DNA of 64,000 bases from Hyalella azteca (lineage: Eukaryota > Arthropoda > Malacostraca > Amphipoda > Hyalellidae): contig NW_025939768.1 in the NCBI RefSeq assembly GCF_000764305.2, positions 117,535-181,534 of the forward strand, read 5' to 3'. Of this stretch, positions 36,501 through 51,500 are shown piece by piece; the first letter of the stretch is position 1, and each line of letters opens with the position of its first letter. Position numbers and translations under genes: made by a program. The notes below the pieces were generated by a model. It ran no database searches. It worked only from the letters and a program-made list of their open reading frames with translations, and was not told where the DNA came from.

Positions 36501-39500
36501 TAGATTTATATTTTTAACTATTCTGTGTAACAAGACGCAAGGAAAAAAATATATTCACCTGAGGCATGCCGGTAGTCAGGATACCCGGTGGCAGGTGATG
36601 TCTGTTAGGGCCGCCACCACCGTCCAGCATCGTCAAAGAAGCGTCCTCATCTTCTCCCGCTTGGTGCGAGTCATACGTCAGGACTATACGGTTAATAAGA
36701 AGCTCCACACGCTACTTAGTTGACAACGTGTGAACATGTACGGTTAATAAGAAGCTCCACGCGCTACTTAGGTGACAACGTGTGAACATGTACCTACGGT
36801 TAATAAGCTCAACGCGCTAATTAGTTGACTAAGTGTGGACATGTACGGTTAATAAGAAGCTCAACGCGCTAATTAGTTGACTAAGTGTGGACATGTTGGA
36901 CCATAGCAAGGCAAACTCAGTACACGTCAGAACGAAACGGTTGATAAAAAGCTTCAAACACAACTAAGTTTACTAGGTGTCATTTACAGCCCCAAGTATA
37001 GCGAACTCGGCGAATGTCTGTACGATACGCTATAGCTGGAGCTCCATATGCCATTTTTGACGTCATCAGTCTATTGTTTGGCTTGACTATTCACATCTTT
37101 CTATACCATATCCCATCGTTTATCTGATATATTTATTCTCGCACATAACCCATGAGAAATTGTGAGAAAATTAATATATATATACATATTTCAAAATTCA
37201 TATAACATCGAGTGTACTTGATGACATCGAAATTCTGTTATGAAGTGAATAATAATTCCTCAAATCTGTTGAAGCTAGTGACGTTCAGTACGTGCTAATC
37301 TGTGCCTGTGCTTTGTCTTTGGCGTGAAATTCTAGGAATATCGTAGCTAATGCACTATTACGTGTTCACACTCCTACATCTCATTGTTTAATATATGGAA
37401 CGTTAGATAGCATATGTATTTACATTGGGAAACATCATTATGTTAGTAACCATCGCTGAAAGTTTCCAGACTTCATTGAGCGTTATCAATTTGTAGTAAA
37501 AGTTTTTGCAGCATATACACCAGGTACAAGAACTTCATTTCAAAATCAGGTTCAAATCCACTTACTTAACAAATCAATCTAAGTGAAATCAGCCTTCTCA
37601 TTTCCCAGAAGCATGACAACGAATATTTACACAGTGTACACCCAAAGAAACGAATGGGACATTGACATTTAGCGATGCACTTTTTGCCATATGTGAATCG
37701 TCCTGACCCAGTTTGGCCCGGAAAACGGCGTATCAATGCTGAATGCACAAGTGTGTCACTATTCAGACAATATGGCCCAGTCATTTCTTTGAGTGATGAC
37801 AATTAATACGGACGATGTAACTTCTGAGGGTAGAGCCTGACTCGTACCTACCTGTGAACTCGTCATCCCACTCTAGCCCAGGGTTTAGGTTATACTCGTC
37901 TGCATGGGGCGCGAGAGGCCGTGAGAATTTGTCGTGTGTGGTCATGTGTGAGTAATTAGGAGAAAAAATAAGTCGGCATGATGAAGTGTCATGATGAAAG
38001 CAGGCCAAGTCAATGAAAATATCAACGTATTTGAAACGGAACGAATATTTTAGACGAGACTTAGACAAGCAATACGACGGGAAGAATCGAACATAATATA
38101 TTCCAAAGATTAAAATAACGATCCACGATGTTAATGCAAAAAACGTAATGAACAAAAAATATTAGTGGTTAGTTAACAAACACCGGAACAAACAAATAGC
38201 AATAGATGGAATGAGAATAAAATGATATGAAGAACCAAGGTAGGTGATAATTAATTAAATGCATTGGCGGGGATTAGGAAACGTTATGGATGTCCTCAGC
38301 TCAAATTCAAATCAATTCAAATACGATTTAATAAAGCAAAAGCCAGAACACAAAATAAAATCCATTATTCACGAGAAATGATTGACATAACAAATTTCGG
38401 GAGGTATAAGAGGCAGTTAAATGATAAAGAGACCATGGAAAAATACAGAGTGAGACGAGAGCGCATGTGAATGTTTGTGTTTGTGTTCGTGGGGGGGAGA
38501 GAGAAAACTCAAGTCAGTCACAAGGCCAAACTAGCATCAATTTGCTGAATAAATATTATAATAATTTTACAATCAATATCGGCAAATATCTCATTGGAAA
38601 AATGTACACAAATTTTGAGAACAACCTCATCAACACCATAGCAATTGTTGCAGTCACAACCACGCAGAATCGAAATTCGGATCATCACAAGCTCAACATA
38701 AGAGGGATATGGGATACATGTACGAAATTTTTATTTCCTATTATTCCTGTGTGATTGATCTCGGCAACAGAACCTCCAGTTGCATCCTAACACTAAACAC
38801 AGAATCACACTCAATCGGACGCTCAGTGGCATTTGTGAAGTATATACGAGATTAAATGCGGATAAAGAACGTCGTTATAGCAGTCCATGCAGGATAGAAA
38901 CAAAGGGGTGGATTTTTTAGTTAAAGGGATGACAATTTTATTGCTTGCAAACTTTGAAAAGTGGTTGCAATAAAGCTGCATGCTGTGACGTAAATTTACT
39001 TGACCAGTTAAACGAGAAAAAAGCAGCAGCCAAGTTTTCACGGGGATTGTTTATCTCGAAATACGAAAATCAATGAAGCCACTGATAACAAAGCAAAGAT
39101 ATTAGTCCATAAAACAGAGAAGCGGCCAATTATTGGTCGAGCCGGTACATCATATACGCTCATTTGATAATACCCAGGGGCTTCCATACTAAAAAAAACT
39201 AAAAGACGGCAAAGTGATACTGAGAGCAGTCAATCCGCAATCCAGGGTTGATGAAGCAGGCAAGATTGAGAGTTGTAGGCCATTTCCTTCGAAACCCCAA
39301 TAAACAAACTAAACCCTCGGCTACCATTTTCTATCTGTAACAAGGTTACATATACGATATACGGCTCGTTTTTGAGCCTTTCGAATTCTACGTGGGGGTA
39401 CGTGTATAAAAAATATACCTTTATTAATGGAAAAACGTCCTGCACGAATAAGAGCCCAGTAAACAAATATTACGTCAACATTGAATTTTAACAAGATTCT

Positions 39501-42500
39501 AATTCTGAACTCGAACTTTCTCTTTCAGTAGTACTACTTGTGTCGCGAGGAAAATTGTCCAATGACCTTGACAATTGTTCCAAAGAATCAATTTGTGGTG
39601 TTGCCAAGGAAGGTCTATAAGACCAACAAATTGGAACGAGCTGATGAGGTCGCCTGATGTGTATGTCAGAAACAACCAAATGCCACAAGCCTCCCCAAGC
39701 GTTTAAAAGAATCAAGACAAGACTCCATTCCCAAGAATAGCAGAGTTCACGCAATGTGATATTCAGTGCAGCAAGAACAAATACGGAAATAAAGTTAGTG
39801 TGCGAGAAGTACGCACTCTTATCCCGCAAACATTCATCACCATTATTATTTACGTACTTATAAAGCAAACGTGAGATTATCGTCTAACTGTAGTTAAAAA
39901 TGTAGTTACAATTAAAGATTTGGAAAATATTGTTTCATAGGCAACGAAATAAGCAAGTCTCTTGTTCTCAAACTACTTCTGCAAGCACATTTATCAGTCA
40001 TACACGACAAGCTGAGTAGACAATACGATGCGTCACACATGATTAAAGTGCTTGAAGTGATCTATGAACTCAAGACAATTGATTACAATGTGGAACAGTC
40101 AGCATTATTGATGACACACAAGCAACTAATCACACAACAATCGACATGAACATCTACTTAATGATTATGTAAAGAAGTGAATGAGCTATAATGAGTGTTT
40201 AATTTAAAAATGAGCTGTAGGACAGGCCTTACTTACGCATCGTGTGGTATTTGGAACGAATATGACATAGGACACCATCCCCTAGAGAAAAAAAGAGAAC
40301 AGAACACTCATTTAAAGAGCTAGTGAAAAATGACCATGAACGTCTAATATCAATTGAAGAGACAGGACCTTAAAGACCGCTATGCTTTTACGAATGATAT
40401 GCAAGTTACACACACATCAATAAAAGGGACGAGGAAAGTGATAACTTTCTCAGGGGACAAGCGATGCTTCGACGGCACATGTACAAGTGCTCTCGGACGT
40501 TACTAAAAACGCAGCGAACATGGGAGCCTGACTTTCAGAGGATAACATAAACTTTGAATATTCAATGGTATAGTCAACTTCCAACAGAGGAGATAAGAAA
40601 ATTGCTGGTGATATTAGTGTAGTGCACTTACAACTAAAAGGGCGACTTGAGTAGTTCAGTGTAGCACAGGTGAGTAATATTTTGAATAGGCTAAGCAATG
40701 AGCCTTATAAATGACTTAACGTTTCACTTCTACAATACTCTTAATGAGGTTATCATATACTCTATTTCAAGTATGCTATGTACCAGTGAATAAAATCAGC
40801 TATATTATAGATAAGAAAATAGGCCGATAAAACAGCAAGTTAAACGGTGAAATAATAATAAGTTAAGAAGCTGAGGATAATTAGGGTTGTAGTAAATACC
40901 ATGACTAAGTCAAAATATAGAAGTAAAATACAATCCTTCAAAGAATGCTGAAACTTAAACACTCAAAGAAATTGAAGCCTAATCTTGCAAAGAAAAACGA
41001 AATTAAGGCCTAATTTTGAAACACAAAATTTCTGAAAAAGTCTTTCGACAAGAAGCGTCGTAGATTATGTAAAAAAAGCGGGTTTAGGGTATGTTTGCAC
41101 ATCCGAGCGCAGGTGAAAGAACGAAAATGCAATGAGACAACATAGCCGTGCAACAAAATAATACGGAATATCTATTAAAGAGTTAATTTGTACGAAATAG
41201 GTTTAGTTCAAGCAGTAGCAACAGAGGTGATGACCTCGGTCAAGCAAAAGGTTCACCTCGCCTACAGACAAGACAGTGCATTCATGTGAATACAAATCGA
41301 AATCGTTTGCGACAGTGACAGTACCTCACTTCCAAATCCATTTATATACAAATCGGAATCACCTGCGATTTTGACAGCACTTTACTTCAATATGAATACC
41401 AATCTTAGGACAGACGATTAAAATATGGCTGCCAAATTAGAAAAATGCTTGATAAAAAGCTCGTAAATGAACTCCTGCATTCGGAAAAAATTAATCCTAT
41501 TCATTGTGGAAACTACCTCACTTATATAATCGCTCACCAAGCTACAGCTAAGTCATCAAAGCCTGGGATCAAACAATGTGTAGCAAAAACAAAAAGAGAG
41601 TTTATGCATCGTTTATACATTACAAATCTGATGTTAAGCGTGAAGAAGCTTGACAACGTAGGCAAGGAGACATGTTGAGATCAATGGAATACGTAGAGTA
41701 TCTTGAGGCATTGTACGCAATCGTGCACAGCATGCGAAACGAACAAAAATGTAAGAGGCAGTCATGTGAGCTTAAGAATGTTGAGATGAAACGGCAACTA
41801 TTTGTTCATCTATTCACACACCAACTAATTATCAAACATTCTTTTGCACTCCCAGTCGCACATTCGTTATAGATGATAGATCCGGTCTAGTAATCATTAA
41901 TCAACCGGCAAAGAATCCGTTAGTTCCTGAAGACAAAGTATTTCTTCACTTTACTTCCCTCAGTTCATCCGCACACAATTCACATGCAAGAGCTCATGCA
42001 TAGAAGATCAACGATCAGTAACATTTGCACGAACAAATAGGATTTGAAACGTTATTGAGCCAAATAACAAATAGCCGCTCATTATATCACGAACCAAAAA
42101 AGTGCACAATAGTCCTGAGAGAATCATAAATAGGGAGGAGCCAACCGACCGAATAATAAATATACCACGAACACGAAGGTGTGTGTCATCGACCGAACAC
42201 GAGATGTCATAGCAGCCAGATGTGTCGACGAAACAATGCAGTAAACGAAGAAATGTAGTAAACGAATAAATGTAGTGAACGAAGTAATGTCAGTGAAACT
42301 GTAAACACAACAACAACGAACCCAGTCACAAATGAACATTAATGAATTTACGTATTTGCGAGAATTTACGTATTTGCGAGTTGCGACAAAAAAAATGCGA
42401 GAATTATCAAAGATGATGCATCAGAAGTTCTACAGAAAATAATAAAAAATGCACACAAAACCAAATTAAATCATGAACTCAAGATAAGGAATGTATAATA

Positions 42501-45500
42501 ACAAAACTGCTCATCATAGTACTAGTGACACTAGCATCAAAATTTTTCGATTGGTCATTTAAAGAAAGTAAAATTTTTAAGACGAGGCCGTAGTGAAAGT
42601 TAACCAACAAATTGATGCGTACGTCGGCAACCGTCAGATCAGGTAAGTCGTATTTCCAACCGATTTGCATTGTAGGTACGTCGTGTTTACAACAAAATGT
42701 ACAGATTTAAAGGAAATGTTTATGCAAGTGAATAAATAATAATTATTTACGAATATTATAACAATTACGAGTATTAGCATAGAATGAGTACAAATCAGAA
42801 GCAGGAGAGGGATGGGAGGTTCACAGGCAGGTACGTCCGGGGTGGCGGCTAGGGAACGATCCAGTGAAAATTTACAGACGCGGCAGCTTCTGATTTGGAT
42901 TAACAGAAGCTGGGGCGACTCTAATTTTTGTTAGGGCCGGGAGTTGGTAAGTCAAGCCACAACAATTCAAGGAATATCTGACAAATCGATCTGTCTTCGG
43001 AACATAAATCAATAGAAAAAACTAAATATTTACGTTGAGTAAGTCTTAAAAATTTAGCAAATTATTCTGAATGACAAGATACAAGCAGCGAGAGCTAATT
43101 AAAGTCGAATATTTTATCCTTTGAAGTCTTCCCGTTGCCCAATAATACACAAAATTTTCTATTTTATAATGCGATTTGACAGAGAATCCTTGAATAACTT
43201 ATGAGGCACCAATATGAAAAATATTCACTAAATATAAATAAGAGATATTGAGCTTATGCTCAAACACAGAACGCATTTGCAAGCTTTTCAACTTTCCTAA
43301 AATGAGAAAATTCTCATGGTCCACTACCATTAATTTAAAACAGCACGAGTTCAGGCATTACAAAACGAGGCGATTACGCTACCAACTCTACATATTGAAG
43401 GTAATTTTAAATATAGTAACGAGCAAAAACATGACTTAGAAAGCCTTCATTGCAGTACCAAATTCATTAATTGCAACAAGCTACGCAGCAAACTACTATC
43501 TTGCACGAGACAATACGATAGCAGACCAGACCTGAACAAAATTTATTCGATACGATGGACCAGATTTAGTTATACTGAGCAGGATAGATATGTGTAGTCT
43601 AGGTTTAAATACAGGTAATCATTGGCACGCACTATGATTGACATAGGTCATCTCAGCATGTACGGATGAACATAATTAATGCCCACATAATTGATGCCCA
43701 AACTCATTTCGATATTTAAAACCACGTAAACTTGAAAACGTGAGTTTTAACATAAAACTATCAGAGACAAAGTCAGCCATAATGCCATTATCGTGAACAC
43801 TTTTAAGCCCAGCAAGCGGAGTGTTTAAAGCGAGCCGCTGCCCACATACGTTAGCCAGTAAATAGGGAGTGAGGGCCAGCGCTACAGGTCAGTAATGAAT
43901 GCAAGAGATGTACAGATAAGCGTCCGAGAGGAATACTTTAAGCGAAGTTATTTTTGTTATCGTATGGAAAAAGTGTATGAGTGTATGTGTGTGAGTTTGT
44001 GAAGTTGTTTTTGTTGTATGAAAGAAGTGTATGAATGTGTGTAATGAATGTAAGAGATGCTTTACAGATACGAGTCCAAGAGGATTATTTTTGGTGAAGT
44101 TGTTTTTGGTCGCTAAGTTGTTTTTGGTCACTGTATGGAAGAAGTGGATGAATGTGTGTGTGTGTGTGTGATATGGATGCAAGAGATGCTGTACAGATAC
44201 GAGTCCAAGAAGATTATTTATTGTGAAGTTGCTTTTGTCGCTAAGTTGTTTTTTGTCGCTGTATGGAAAAAGTGTATGAATGTATATATGTAAGTGTGAC
44301 GAGAGGATGCGGCCAACTTACCGTAATAGTCAAACGCTTGAGCTGGAAGAGGAAGAGCAAACAAGCGCATGAGTCAATTACGAGCTAGACAAAGCTTACA
44401 GACTAAAACAACGCATACATTATCCGCTGACTTCAACTGGTGACTACATCAAAATTTGGTGTCCCGCATCCAACACTTCATAGGACTATTTTGTAACAAA
44501 GCTATAAGGACTCCCTTGAAATACCACTATTGTTAATTAATTGTTCAAAATACTTTATACACGGATGTAGTGGACACGGTTTTGTGAAGGGATGAATTTA
44601 ATTGGCCGCTAGATGCAATACGGATCAGCTTACAGGCTTATCACTCACACTTGTTTTCAACTCTTCCGTGCTCATTAGAAATTATAACATGCAATCAAAA
44701 CTACTCCTTCCATATTAAATAGAAGATAATAAGACGCGAAGTAACAGTATAGAAGAAGGAAGAGAAATAATAAGAAATTTTTCTACTTATAAATAGGAAG
44801 ATAATAATTCAGACGACCTTAATTTGAGGCCATCATTGTGCTGGGATTCTAGGAAAATCGTACAAAATTTCAGAAAAAAACTAGAAGAAGCACTGATTAA
44901 ATAAAGAATTAGCAATTACGATAATCATCAATCCGAGGGTGAACGATCAGTCAAATGGTACGTTATCACCTCACACCCGCGTGTTTCAACCCTCACCCCG
45001 CGTGTTTCTATGCACACCATTAATTAAGCCCTTATCATTAAGTAAAGGGAAACATAACTCGTCCATCCACCGTGTCTGTCAAGTCAAAGGAAATAACTCG
45101 AGTAAACGTACCAATTTTACATACCAATTTTATCGACAGGGCAAGAGAGCTCTAAATAGTGGCGTGCATGTGCTGGTGATGACCGACTAGGTTTCCATTA
45201 CACAAGAGGTTATCAAGTATCAAGAGCCTCAACCAATACTGAGCGAATTAAACATTTTAAAATATTAATAATGGACCCACAGTTTACGTCAAGACAAGAA
45301 CCAGACACACTTCAATACTCCCTTGAACATGAAAGTGTACGCTTAGCTTTATTAGTTCTTCAAAAGGCATACAGTAGGAAAAATTTATAAACGGCTTCTT
45401 TATACCAGGGCAAAGCAGCAGATTACTGAATAATCACGTTATAATAAACAAAACGTAAACAATTCCAATTCCTACGTCCTCTTGCAGTGCATTACCGTGC

Positions 45501-48500
45501 AACAAAATTCTCACATAACAAACGTGCAAAAACTCTTGTGAATTTTCCGTCAATTTCTTGACTAATTTTGGAGACAGTTTTAAACAACACACACATTTTT
45601 TTGACTACATAAGCACAAAAATTCAGAATGAATGAACAGAAGATAGCAATGCAAATTACGAAGTAACATATACCGGGGCAGATCAACGACGTGAACCCAC
45701 AAAACGAAATACTCTATATACCGAGCTAATCTCTAATTACTGTACAATATGATGATGAACAGCCAAAATCAAAACTACGTCCATGTCAAAAAAAAATGCA
45801 TCACACACAACGCAGAACTTGTAATCTTTTACGTTTGAATCCCCCCGTTTATACTCAAACATTTACTATTACATTTTTGCTTAGAAGAATACGAGACTCA
45901 GGACAGCTAATCTTTGCATGTAAAATTAATGTTTTCCATCCAAGGAATGAACGCGCCGCCAGATCAGAATGATTAGTTGTGAAAATTATTAATGTGGTTA
46001 CGATAAAAATCTAATACAATTCATTGGTGTTAGTAAAGGTGCAAAATCGACTTGTGCTGAAACGTTAAGACATCCGTAACACGAAAGAGGCGACAGCCAA
46101 CTGAAACCTGTCAGTGAAACCTGTCAGTTAACAGGAACCATTACATGCTTTGCCTCCACTGGTTTAATAATAATAATAATAAGGAATACTGTCACTAGCC
46201 CAACGAAAAAATATAAAAGAAATTGAACAAACTAAATACATAGAGGATCACCGGTAATAAGGTGCGAGTCAGAGTGTCATCTACTCTCAGTTGACTTACA
46301 TGTAATTTTGGTTCAACGCGAAAGAAAAACCAGAGACAGAGTTGCGAATGCAGCGATGCATTTCTTTAGATAAACGAAATCAATAAAAGCAAGTGTGAAG
46401 GTAAACGAAACTTTATACATAGCAAAAATGAATAATAAAAGATAGCTCTATAGAAGCAAGCTATTGCTAGGAGCTAGATGCACAATTATACATATAAAAG
46501 ATAGATAAAAGATGATATAAAAGATTACATAAAAGTCGAAAATAAAAGGCGACAGTACAACGAATTTGAATGAATATTCAAGTGCTGAAGTATTAGAAAT
46601 TTTTATAGGTATAATTAAAAAACGGAAATGGTATGTACAAAACTGAATAAATTAGTGAAAATTCAATGTCCCATAATGAAAATTTAATGAATACAGTCAT
46701 TACAGTGCAATGCAGTGATGGAGGGACAAGTTAATAATTATCAGAAAATAGCAGGAAAACAAACTATTAGTGCAAGCAGAAGAAAACGAAAAAAATCCTT
46801 AAAATAAGTTCCAGACAAATAAGAGTAAATAAGACCACGAAACTGGTGCGATTAACATGGGCTACCCGCGTGTTCTTAGCAACAACGAACGCCAGCCACT
46901 GGACGCGAGCGACCGTCAACACAACATTGCCCTGAACCATGTGAAAAAAAAAACGATTCAAGGACAGTTTCTTAGGCAACGACGGTGACAATTGTAAGAA
47001 GTGTATTCTGCAAGTGAAGAATTCATGAAATGGACGCAATAATGCAGTGCAATTGCTAACGATGGAAAAACAGATGGAGCAACACTATGACTGATAAGGA
47101 GACGCTGGAACGGCACCACACTAGGTGTGATAATATGAGCGGTCGCTAAAACAAATGACGTAAAGCTAGGTGGGATATGGAGACACTGAAACAGATGGCA
47201 CAATACTAGGGTTCATAAGGAGTCATTAAAACAGGTGAAACAATACTAGCAGCGATAAGGAGTCACTAAAACAGATAGCGCGACACTAGCAGCGATAAGG
47301 AGACATGTGCAGAAGGGCTACCAACCTTTACGAGGACGCCACCAATCGTCAAAGTATCCTGGATTAGCAGCATTGAGAAGAGAAAAACACAAATTGAATA
47401 ATTCCAGCAGTCAATAATTCAGCTAAGAGTATTCACAAACACAGACAGCTGTAATCAGATTAATCAAGGATAATTGAAGGCAGTCAGCAATGGATTAACC
47501 AAAACCAATGAAAGATCTTAAGATTGTAGAGAACGGACAAAGGCTACCGAAAAACAGGACAAAAACAAAGCAAATGATGAGAGGTAATCAATTAATCTAA
47601 TAGCTGGAAATAAAAGTACTCAAGGCGGCGAAAAAACCATCAACACACACACACATACGAGATGAACATAAAAGGTGAGTGAAAACAGGAACCATAAGAG
47701 ACCAAACAGGTGAATAATGCAAGATGGTTTGCTCAAGCTAAAGTTAATCAAAGCTTCAAAGCAGAAAATTAGCAGCAAATCTGCCACACAAACACCAGTC
47801 ACAGCAGACGTGCATCAACGTTTAATACAAACACAATTATACAGAACACAAAAATAAATACATTCCCGTCTGATCTCGATCCGATATTCGAAATTCCGAC
47901 AAATTTCGCAAGGATCTGGTAATTTAATTTAATATTATCTGACTATGACATTTCAGGTCCCACTGACTAGTTCAGATAATTACAAATATTACAGTGCTGT
48001 CTCTACAGTTTGAATTATGTTAAAATCAGAGTAGTAACTCGATCAAAACAATGAAGTTATTTGTAGTTTCATTCAAGTGCATGTATCAAATAAGAATTCT
48101 AGTTATAAATAAGGATCATTACGAATGCAAACAAAAAGTACTGATAAAAAGTTATCCTAGAATACTAACACAAGTATATTTGAACAACATGTTATAAAAG
48201 AGATGGCAAACCATTAGTCGAGGTAAAAACGAGCTGAAGAATTTTATTTTCAATAAAATTTAAAAAATTTGATCTAGCAAATAGTTACGGTACAATTAGC
48301 GAGCTCAGTAGGTTAGGTTACTGAGCGAGCAGTGAAGTTATAGTTGCTTGTACACTAGGACAGGAGTGGCGGCCATTACAACTTTTAAATACTAACCGTC
48401 ACTTTTTAATTTGATTTTAGTAGCGCCTATTGAAGCTATTGGCCACGAAAAACACAGTAACCCATCACTCAGAAAAAAATTGTGGTTATGCTGTGCAAAT

Positions 48501-51500
48501 GGTGACACACTTTCTGCATGCGAGCTGAGAGCGGACGTAGCACTAATACGCTTTTTTGCCTGACCAAACTTAGACAGAATGATCCAAACAAAGGCAAAAA
48601 GTGGTTCACTATTCGGAAAAAGCCTCTCCATTTCTCCAAGTATTTGCATGAAGCCAGTAGACAGGTAATTAATTAATGACGGTTAGTACTCGCACGTTGT
48701 ACTGGCGGCCACTACTGTCATGTACAAGCAATACCCTCAGGAGTGTAGCAAGTTGTACTAGCGGCCACTACTGTCCGCATGTACAAGCAAGACCCTCAAG
48801 AGTGTAGCAAGTTGTACTGGCGGCCACTACTGTCCGCATGTACAAGCAATACCCTCAGGAGTGTAGAAAGTTGTACAGGCGGCCACTACTGTCCGCATGT
48901 ACAAGCAAGAGCCTCAAGAATGTATCACGTTGTACTGGCGGCCACTACTGTCCTCGTGTACAAGCAAAGTGTAGCAAGTTGTACTGGCGGCCACTACTGT
49001 CCGCATGTACAAGCAATACCCTCAAGAGTGTAGCAAGTTGTACTGGCGGCCACTACAGTCCGCATGTACAAGCAAGACCGTCAAGAGTGTTGCAAGTTGT
49101 ACTAGCGGCCACTACAGTCCGCGTGTACAAGCAAGCCCCTCAAGAGTGTTGCAAGGTGTACAGGCGGCCACTACTGTCCGCATGTACAAGCAAGACCCTC
49201 AAGAATGTATCAAGTTGTACTGGCGGCCACTACAGTCCTCGTGTACAAGCAAGAGACTCAAGAGTGTAAGGCGTGCAGTTTTGCCCACCGTGTTCTGCAG
49301 TGGTGCCGGTGGTCTGGACGCCGCGGGTGTAGGTGACGGTCTCCTTAGGAGGGATGTTCGTCGACTGCACAGACACCATCGACAGCACCGGCCGCCGCCT
49401 GTACGCAAAATTATTATCAGTATTGCACACTCTGTATTATACACTTTGTACAATAGTACTCATCAATATACCAATTCTCTTCATTATAAAAATGCTCCTC
49501 AGTACAACAATACTCCTCGGTAGAAGAATACTGACAAATTAATTACCGTACATTGAACCTTAACTTCAATGTGCTCTATCTACGCATAGGTATATGGTGT
49601 CTAACAGCAAAGTTCACCGCAGTAAAGAAAATTTCTTGGTGAATTACTAATATCAAATATTGCAGCGTTCGATGAGTGATGAACTGTAACGAAATGAATC
49701 CAAATGAAGGTTTTAAGAAGTAGTATCTCCGTGACAGATTGAATAAAGCAAAAAATATTAATTTTTTAACCTAAAAGTTATTGGAAATAAACTTTATAAC
49801 AAATACCAAACATGTAAAATTTAACGTTCAGGGAAATACTTCAGAAATGCATCAATACGGTATGTCATTCACGCAAATTATTTTCACTTTTATGAAATTT
49901 ATTAGGTGACAGGAGTGTGTAATGACCTGCCAGATCTGAGCCTGTCAGCACTGCCATCTGTACTGTCAGGAGCAACGGAAGAACTGCTGTCAGCGGCCGC
50001 TATGGTCGCCGTATCAGACGAGACAGACGACAGCGATGATAGAACCTCTGAAAATATTATACATATCTTTACTTTTAATGCATTGTTTTTCCATCACAGT
50101 TTATAGATTTCATGTTTGTACTGCATAATAGCCACGTAAAAAGACTTGTGTTATTTTATTTATAACAGTTCCTTCTAACTTCCATCCATGTGAAAAAAAA
50201 TTAAATTTTTGAACGTGCAGTAGCTCGAAATGTTGCAACACGAATACCGTCACCGGCCCTCAACATACACGGATGTAGACACCAGGAAATTTTATGAATA
50301 AATTAATACGGAACTGCGACCAAGACGGAATTTAGCCTTTTGCGTTTACAATCTATTTGCTTGTAACAAAAAAATTTAAGTGCATATGATAAGTGATGCT
50401 ATGTCGTTAAGCAGGCACAGGTATAATAATTTTCACATCCGTACTAAAAAATAACCAGTAACATGTATTTGTAATAGCACTATGATTAATGGACCAGTTA
50501 AAGCCGTATAAGCGAACATGGACCCGAAATAGCTCGATTGAATATCACGACTATGTGATAGAAAATAACCAACTTTTTATAATCCTAGAGAACCCATCAA
50601 GATATCCATAAAATGATGTTCTTTAAAGATCATCCCCATATTAAATGTCATTTTTAAGCCTTTATTCGATCTCATGTTAAACTCAAACTTTAATGCCGTA
50701 TTTGATGACAGCAGCTGAAAACGGAGAAACAACAAAAAAACTCGTAGTATGAAGTAACAAACATAAAATAAAACGAAGTATTGTGATCTGGGTTGATTAG
50801 TCGGCGGCAAAGAGACACTCAGCCAGCTCACCGCACAAAGTTTTAATCCATGTTCAATTCAATGGAAAAAGTTATAGAGTTGAGTTAGTTAGATCTTTCA
50901 GTATACGAAAGGTAACGATCATGAACGATTATTTATGTTACTTCAGAGAGAGCTTTGCAAACTCCACATGCAAAAAAAATCTAATTTCACACTTCCGACT
51001 GTCACCAAGACTGAAATTGAAATAAATTCGCTTTTGCGTTCCACAATTTTTGAACGAAGTCTCCAAACGAATTAAAGAAAGAGAGCAAAACTGACAATTA
51101 GAAGGAATGCAGGCTTTTGCATCATCACGAAAAAATCGTTAGGAGGGAACATCAAAAACCACCTGGTATTTTCGAAGCAACTGTGTGACCTGCAACAAAG
51201 AAATTCGTCAAGCACGAAACACCAATTATATATGCACTTACAACAGAGAAAACGTTGCTTTATTTTTCTGAAAATTGTGCATGATTTAGAAGCGGCAGAG
51301 CATAAATGCAGCTACGACACATACAATTCAGCCTCGTGAATTTACATTTACTTTAATATCGATAAATGTAAAAAATCTCGGCCAGCTGTTACCTTCATCA
51401 GCACATTAGATTATAAGATTATGAAAATTCTCCCACCAATCAGTAGTGTAGTTCCCCCACCAATTTCGTACTCAATACATTTAAAAATATTAAATTTTCC

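Noticed and set aside
42479..42670. Minus-strand frame considered as another dynein exon
   Set aside because: No acceptor/donor pair gives a phase matching the neighbouring exons.
48698..49270. Possible CRISPR array (regular repeats)
   Set aside because: The whole 59-bp unit is conserved with no unique spacers, and it sits in a eukaryotic intron.
48779..49523. Three overlapping Cys-rich open frames
   Set aside because: Products of the 59-bp minisatellite read in successive frames; the real exon here is on the minus strand (49289-49398).
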